From Spinellus fusiger (taxonomy: Eukaryota > Mucoromycota > Mucoromycetes > Mucorales > Phycomycetaceae): 64,000 bases of DNA. Positions 58,247 to 64,000 of the stretch are shown one piece after another (position 1 is the stretch's first letter; each line of letters starts with the position of its first letter). The notes below the pieces were generated by a model. It saw only the letters and a list, made by a program, of their open reading frames with translations, had not been told where the DNA came from and searched no databases. The stretch covers positions 62,001-126,000 of the forward strand of contig JALLLS010000034.1 of NCBI GenBank assembly GCA_025094145.1. Reading direction: 5' to 3'. The position numbers and the translations under genes were made by a program.

Positions 58247-59545
58247 AAGCGACCCTCAACAAGTAATCGTTATTTTTTATAACAATTTTTTTATATAATG
58301 TCTGACTTATCTAATAACTCCAACATCTTTGTCAAAACTCCCGAAATGTAGGGAAATCACAACAGCTTTAAAACTCATTCAGCCAGTTTACATGAGGTGC
58401 TGAACAAAAACACTACTGTGAACGAGACATCTCGTATGTTTAACGTGCTTGCTTCCACTGTGAGAGACATATTAAAGCACTACAAGAAAAACCAACAAGT
58501 TGAACTCTCACCCATGAGTGGCAGATAAAAAGAGTTGGAAGAAAGGGCCCTCTAGTGGTTGAGAAAAATAGGAATGAGCAACCTCCACCAGACCAAAATA
58601 ATCATCAAGACAAGCATGGTCATTAAGGTCCTAGAGAATACCTTGATGAAGTACCTTGATAAAATGGGCTTTCATTCATTCATTCTAGTGATGAATACTG
58701 CTCCCAAGAAATATATGGAAATAAGAATCAAGTGGACTCATGAGCACGTTAGTTGTACCCATGAGCAGTAGCAGGAGATCGTCTAGTCTGATAAGTTAAT
58801 AATTGAGCTCATGAGCTATAGTAGGAGCACAAAATTCATATAAAAAAAAGTACAGTACGGCTTTTAGGCCTAAGAATACCTTGGAAACAAGAAGGTTTGA
58901 AGGTGATGGAGTGATGGTATAGAACTGTTTCAGTGGGGAGGATGTTGGGAGATGGATCGTAGTAGAGGGTAGGATAAACTCTGACAAGTACATCGATGTC
59001 TTGAGAGATGTCTACTGCCTTGAACTCAAGCGTCTCTCTCTCATGAAACCTGGAGCCAGTCACTGCCTACAGGAGGACAATGCTAGAATATATACGACCA
59101 AGGCAGCTCAATTAGAGAGTAGTAAATGGTATAGTAATGACTCTTTAATGGTCCTCACAATACTGATCCCAATACAATAGAGCATCGGTGAAATTAATTG
59201 AAGATTATTAGGAAGGATAGAAGGATGTATACCACCAAATAATATTTGGAGGCTGCCCTGATGCTGGAATGGGGTAAAATATCAAAGGCAATAGACACCA
59301 TCATTGCCAGCATAGGGCGGAGATTTCAGGCTGTGATAGATGTCATTAGCTGATAGTACCTGCTAATCAACCTTGTAATAAAAGCTACTGTTATGTATTA
59401 TCAACACTACTGTATCTATCTATTCATAGTTATACGTTTTTAGCCAATGAATTCATAATGTGATAGCACTATTAAGATAAAGTAGGAGCCTGAAAAAGTC
59501 AGCCTGAATTCGAAATGACCTAAAACTTTTTACTGTTTACTTTGG
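58247..59545 (+). mobile_element. Family B Tc1/mariner copy B3, decayed
   Basis: The left end AAGCGACC follows TA (58245-58246), and the inner TIR shares CAACAAGTAATCG with the family. The transposase start MSDLSNNSN (58298) is intact, then decays: HTH block near 58420-58480, a mutated first catalytic site near 58790, VDECVY-like and LQEDNAR near 59070, an IEHR relic near 59180 and a C-terminus near 59320. The right end is too diverged to fix to a base. Confidence 0.65.
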
Positions 59546-59572
59546 ACAGTTACAAACATTGATCTATAAATA

Positions 59573-60931
59573 CAGTGACTCGTGGAAATCTTACGTAGAT
59601 TTTTCATTTTCCGATATACTTCTGTAATAAGAAATACTCATTCTTTGTCATAAAAACATACATTAAACACACAGTAGAGACTTCAAAATCGGATGAAGTA
59701 TAAATAAGGTCAATAGAATAATAAAAATAATTTTATTGGGTAGAAACCATTAATATTTGGTGTTTCCACTATTGGCCTCAATGACGGTCCTACATCTCCG
59801 ATGCATGCTGGAAATGAGGGCGTCTGTGGTGTCCTTGGGGATTTTCTCCCATTCTTCCAACAGAAGCACCTCCAAATCCTGGAGAGTGCTTCTTGGGGTC
59901 ATCCTCTTGCGGATAGCCCTGTCAAGCACCTCCCAAAGGTGCTCTATGGGGTTGAGATCGGGGCTCTGGGAAGGCCACCCCTCCATGGTGGCAATGGTCT
60001 TTTTTGCCTTTCACAACCTGGACTCTCTGCTCTTGTGACAGGTGGCGTTGTCCTCTTGAAGAACATAATCCACTTCTGGATTCAGTGCCTTGATTTGGGC
60101 CAGCTCAGGGCAGTATTCCTTCTTCAAGATCTCAATGTATCTTGCACTATCAATACTGCCCTTCACAGGCGCCAATCACCCGACACTTTCACCAGAGAAA
60201 GATCCCCACACCATTACGCTGCCACCTTCAAACTTCACAGTGGGCTTGAAGTTCTTCGGGAGCAGTCCTTCATTCAATTTTCGTACTACTCTGGTACGGT
60301 TGTTGGTGGTGACCAACTGGTATCTGGACTCATCGGACCAGATGACCGTCTTCCAGTCGTCCTCGGTCCAGTGGAGGTAGGCCTTAGCCCAAGCAAGCCT
60401 CAGCTTTTTGTGCTTCTTGGTCAAAGAAGGCTTCTTGACCACCCTGCAAGATAACAGGCCTAGATTCTTTATCATCTTTCTGAAAGTGTTTTTCGATACT
60501 TGGGTTGTCATAACTTGCAAAGCTGATTCATTGTCTGGAATGAATCTCTTGCCACTTCGTGGGCAACTTTTCTCTCGTCCCTCTCTGTCAGAATGGGCTT
60601 GCGCCCAGTGCTCTTCTTGGCCTTGAATCAGCCAGTTTCCTTATATCTCTTTACGATAAAGGAAACTGACTGCGCACTGACCCCAAACCTAGCAGCAATG
60701 GCAACCTGCCTGGTCCCATTTACGGTAGCCTCGTGAGCAATGAGGCATCGAGTGAAGTCATCGATATTTTTCTTCTTGTTTCCACGAGGTCTCATGGGTT
60801 GGTTGGTGGTGTTAGATGAGGTAGACATTATGGTGGAAAAGCAATAAATGAGGAATGTTTAATTGAAAAAAATTTAAGGAAGAAATTAGGGTCTGAATTT
60901 GAAATATACGTATGTTTTCCACGAGCCACTG
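59573..60931 (-). mobile_element. Family C Tc1/mariner copy C2 (1359 bp)
   Basis: The left end CAGTGACTCGTGGAAA and the right end TTTTCCACGAGCCACTG are inverted repeats continuing to TACGTA/TATACGTA. TA duplications lie at 59571-59572 and 60932-60933. Its TIR differs from C1 although the proteins are clearly related, so C contains at least two subfamilies. Confidence 0.82.
59750..60828 (-). pseudogene. Family C transposase with several disruptions
   Basis: Start MSTSSNTTNQPMRPRGNKKK at 60828. Compared with C1 there is a TGA for Cys after YKETG, a one-base deletion after NQLCKL, a TGA after SGESVG and a TGA for Trp after ESR in the linker. Intact blocks: VIWSDESRYQLVTTNN, VLQEDNATCHKS, EGWPSQSPDLNPIEHLW and RRCRTVIEANSGNTKY. 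The catalytic acids are still present. Confidence 0.8.
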
Positions 60932-61100
60932 TATAATTCATGCAATCTACCTATTGTCTGCACGTTGATAGTCTAAAGCATCATGACAAACACACCTTCT
61001 GCTCGCTGATCCTCGAGATCTATCCCACAGACCCATAAAAATCACTCTTCTCTAAAGTCAGCCACAAGACCCTCTTCTCTGTAATGTCCCAAAAGACACT
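60932..61100 (+). promoter_or_regulatory. Upstream region and uncertain first exon of CDC16-like gene
   Basis: Between element C2 and the first supported coding exon. An ATG at 60983 (MTNTPSAR) runs into a TGA unless spliced. The downstream frame (GSQFLTGKSGSRPYVSN) has no clear ATG, so a small first exon is probably here but cannot be fixed. Confidence 0.35.
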
Positions 61101-64000
61101 TCTTTGCACTCTGGTTCGCAGTTTCTCACAGGAAAGTCTGGTTCACGTCCTTACGTATCCAACAGTCTCCTATCCACCCCGAGACAGGATCCATCTGAGT
61201 CTTCTTTAAGCGGATACCTCTCTTCTTGTAAGGGACCACTGGGAACAGGCAGAAAGAAGGTACTAGGTGTTGTGCATATAAGAAAAGATATGGTAGATAG
61301 TATAGACTGGTAACAGATATCAGAATACGGATTTCATTATGACAATTGTATGAGTATTTCTATGAATGTTTCTATGGTACTATCTAATTGCTAAGTATGA
61401 GATTTTATATAGAAATAAAGGAGTATATGATCAATGACATAGAATAAAAGAGTGTCTGATCAGTGACATAAGATTGATGTAAATAAAGGAGAGAGATTGA
61501 TGGCAGGGGAAATAGAGAAAATAAAGGAGTGTTCATACTAGGTCATCACACTTCTCAGGTCAATATCCAGAACCACTCACCTGTAAAGGAAGACTGTATC
61601 TCCCAGCACTCTTTTGACTCTTCACCCAAACGTCCTATTAAAAGCGGCAGTGAATTATGTCACAATGAGTCCCCAGCAGAGTACACTCCAAGAGAGCCCT
61701 CTCTCTTTAACAAGCATGAAGCCAGTCTGCTCTTGAGCTCAATTGCTCCTAAAAAAAAGTCTGATAATGAGGATATCCAATGCGATGCTAAACATCAAGA
61801 CAAAACAAAACGACCTCTGGCCAATGTCCTCCAAAAGGACATAAAGAGCCAGTTAAGAGAGCTCTTTCTGGGGGCGATGGATAGCCATTCATCTTACAAT
61901 GCTATCTACTTTGCTGAGAAGATTGCCTATATGTCAGGTAAGAAATATACTCTACTCAATACAAAAAGGAGTAAGAGTGAGAAAGAATGTGTATATTAAA
62001 CAAGAAACTCTCTCTCTCTTATATATATATATGTGCACTGTAGATAGAACCAACAACGACTATCTCGACTTGATTGGACTCTACATGCAGACAGGCCAAC
62101 ACGAAAGAGCCTTGTATTTACTAAACCGAGACAATCTTGTGAAGGATGAAGTCCGTGGCCAATACTTTGCGGCTGTGTGTGCGGTAAGCAACTACAGAGA
62201 ACACTTTATAAAGACATGCATGTGTGTGTGTGTGTATTGATGTATCTATTTATTTCTTATAGAACAAATTGAGACGTTACAAGGAGACATTCGATTACAT
62301 TGGCTCCCATACCCTATTCAATACAACAAGCAAGTACCTTTTCTTATTACTAACTAAGCAACTAACCAAGTAACTAACTATGTTTATTTGTATGGGGAAA
62401 TAGAGTTTACTTCCTCAGGCACCATCAAGGTACATTAGAAAACACACTATAGATAGTAATCCTCTATTCACCTCCTATGTTCTTGTACTAATGCATCTGT
62501 GTTGATTCATCATTTGATTGAATCCTTGATCAATCTGGAAAGAGCTAGAGCGTATATGAAATTGGATCAAGCAGAACTAGCCTCGGCTCAGTTTGTGAAT
62601 GCACTGATGATTGATGTACGGTGTTGTGAGGTAAAGTACCTTTTATTTATCAAGGACAATGGAATAACAAAGATATATCTAGGCATTGGATCTCTTGGTT
62701 GATAACAAGCTACTGTCAGAAGACATAGGTAAGAGTCATGGCACTTCAATGTGTTTGTTCTTTGGAATGAGAAAAGGAAAGGATAATAACTCATGGCTAT
62801 TAGAATGGGCCTTTATCATATGATGATAGAAGAGTATGCTTTAGCAAGAAGCTACTTCCTGTAAGTGAACAACTCAATAATTTTTTTTATATATTTCTTT
62901 CATTCATCTTAACTGAATGTGTGTTTCTGATACTAGGGGTGTCTTAAATGACAATCCATACATGGAGTACGCCTTGATGGGTTTGGGTGATACATGTGCT
63001 TTCTTGAATGACTATGACTCAGTCATTAAAGCATATGAAGAGTGTAATGCGATGGTATTGATGTAATCTGCGCTAGTGGCCTCGACACTTACTGACGAGT
63101 TATTCTCTTTAAAAACAGCTCATATCGGCCCTACCTGGCTCTTGGAAGGCATTGCATGAAGATTGGCCGTCTGGATGAGGCCATCAAGAACTTATCCAAA
63201 AGTAACAGAATCTATAAGAATGACTCTCTTGTGTTCCTCTCCATGGGCATTTACTATCTGAAGAAGGCAGAGTAAGTGGGAATGAACACGTTGAAAATAC
63301 ACAGTTGATTCATTATGACATTAGTTACCGAGCTGCCTTGGATGGGTTGAGCATGGCGACTCTGGCCACAGACGAGAGACATAGAGGCTTGCATGATTTC
63401 TGGCAGTCTCTGTGGCACAGTTTTGGAGACTGCTACCGTCATCTGGAGTAAGTATATCTTTTTATTTATTTATCTATTCTTGTGGGTTGCTCATTTTTAT
63501 GGCTGCTGTGTAGGGAATATGACCATGCCCTCAGTTGCTTTGAGTTGGCAGAGACTCATGGGGGACAGGTTAGTGATATTTGCATATCTAAGGGTGAGAT
63601 ATGTCATCTTCGAGGACATTATAGCAAAGCAATCCGCTATTTTGAAGAGGCATGTAATGAATAGCATTCAATATAAAGTATAGGCAAGGGAGAATTTACA
63701 CACTCATTTTTCTTTCTTGTTTAGGCCAGAAGAACCTGCAATGATAAAGGCCTTGCTGAAGAGCATTTGATAAAGTCATTGGCAGCACAAGCAAAGCTTG
63801 CGTCAAGAGAGAAGAAGACGCCAATGCATTCTAGGGATGCAGTGAATCAGAAGGTAATTGGTGAGCTATGTGCTGAGGTCTTGCCTCAACATGAAAAGAT
63901 GAAGATTTTCTTTGAGAGTGAGTTGACTGCAGCCAGGGAACGTGTGGGAGGTTTTCTTTTGGTCGAGGGAAAACAAAAAAAAAGTATAGAGAAAAAGGAT
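61100..64000 (+). CDS. CDC16/APC6-like anaphase-promoting complex TPR subunit (3' partial)
   Basis: At least nine exons, open at the window end. A disordered N-terminal part (SGSRPYVSNSLLSTPRQD, then a 300-bp intron and VNIQNHSPVKED) precedes TPR-like helices: LRELFLGAMDSHSSYNAIYF, then AEKIAYMS/DRTNNDYLDLIGLYMQTG, QHERALYLLNRDNL, LERARAYMKLDQAELASAQF, the NALMIDVRCCEALDLL block, ALMGLGDTCAFLNDY, YRPYLALGRHCMKIGRLDEA, SMGIYYLKKAEYRAAL and WHSFGDCYRHLEEYDHALSC. The order, the DALxLDVYCFEAFDLL-like block and the final repeats match APC6. APC6 is a structural TPR subunit of the ubiquitin ligase that drives mitotic exit. The C-terminal end and true start are not seen. Confidence 0.65.

Noticed and set aside
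1..64000. CRISPR arrays, tRNA or rRNA genes
   Set aside because: None recognisable; the organism is eukaryotic and no tRNA-like cloverleaf with intact A and B boxes was seen by eye.

Overview
This 64-kb window is low-GC eukaryotic DNA from a fungus. It has many short GT-AG introns (about 40-80 nt), fungal cell-wall and vesicle-traffic genes, and many decayed DNA transposons. Three things suggest an early-diverging lineage, probably Mucoromycota: a protein of the minor (U12-type) spliceosome, an animal/plant-type EBP sterol isomerase, and a Fanzor (eukaryotic TnpB) remnant. No species is claimed. Gene models were spliced by eye.

Layout. 1-9 kb: an importin-13-like karyopherin (cut by the window start), a coiled-coil protein, the U11/U12 snRNP 35K protein and an EBP isomerase. 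9-16 kb: a broken Fanzor gene, a SAM methyltransferase and decayed Tc1/mariner copies. 16.4-20.5 kb: TAF1, with a 5'-truncated LINE about 110 bp upstream of its start. 22-30 kb: a sugar transporter between two copies of an unclassified TIR element. 30.6-46.2 kb is the gene-dense core: TPR protein, exocyst Sec15, Gemin8-like protein, URM1, HMT1-type ABC transporter, WDR83/Morg1, TTP-like CCCH protein and a membrane-anchored GH5 glucanase. 46-61 kb is almost all mobile DNA: nested Tc1/mariner elements, a second LINE and a 249-bp SINE-like insertion with perfect target duplications. 61-64 kb: the 5' part of a CDC16/APC6-like gene, cut by the window end.

The host genes do not form one pathway, but RNA-processing parts recur: SNRNP35 (minor spliceosome), a Gemin8-like protein (SMN complex, snRNP assembly) and WDR83 (reported with spliceosomes). 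The transposons fall into three main Tc1/mariner families, called A, B and C here. Copies can be delimited by matching TIRs and TA duplications, and where they could be counted the transposases have 35 residues between the second and third catalytic acids.
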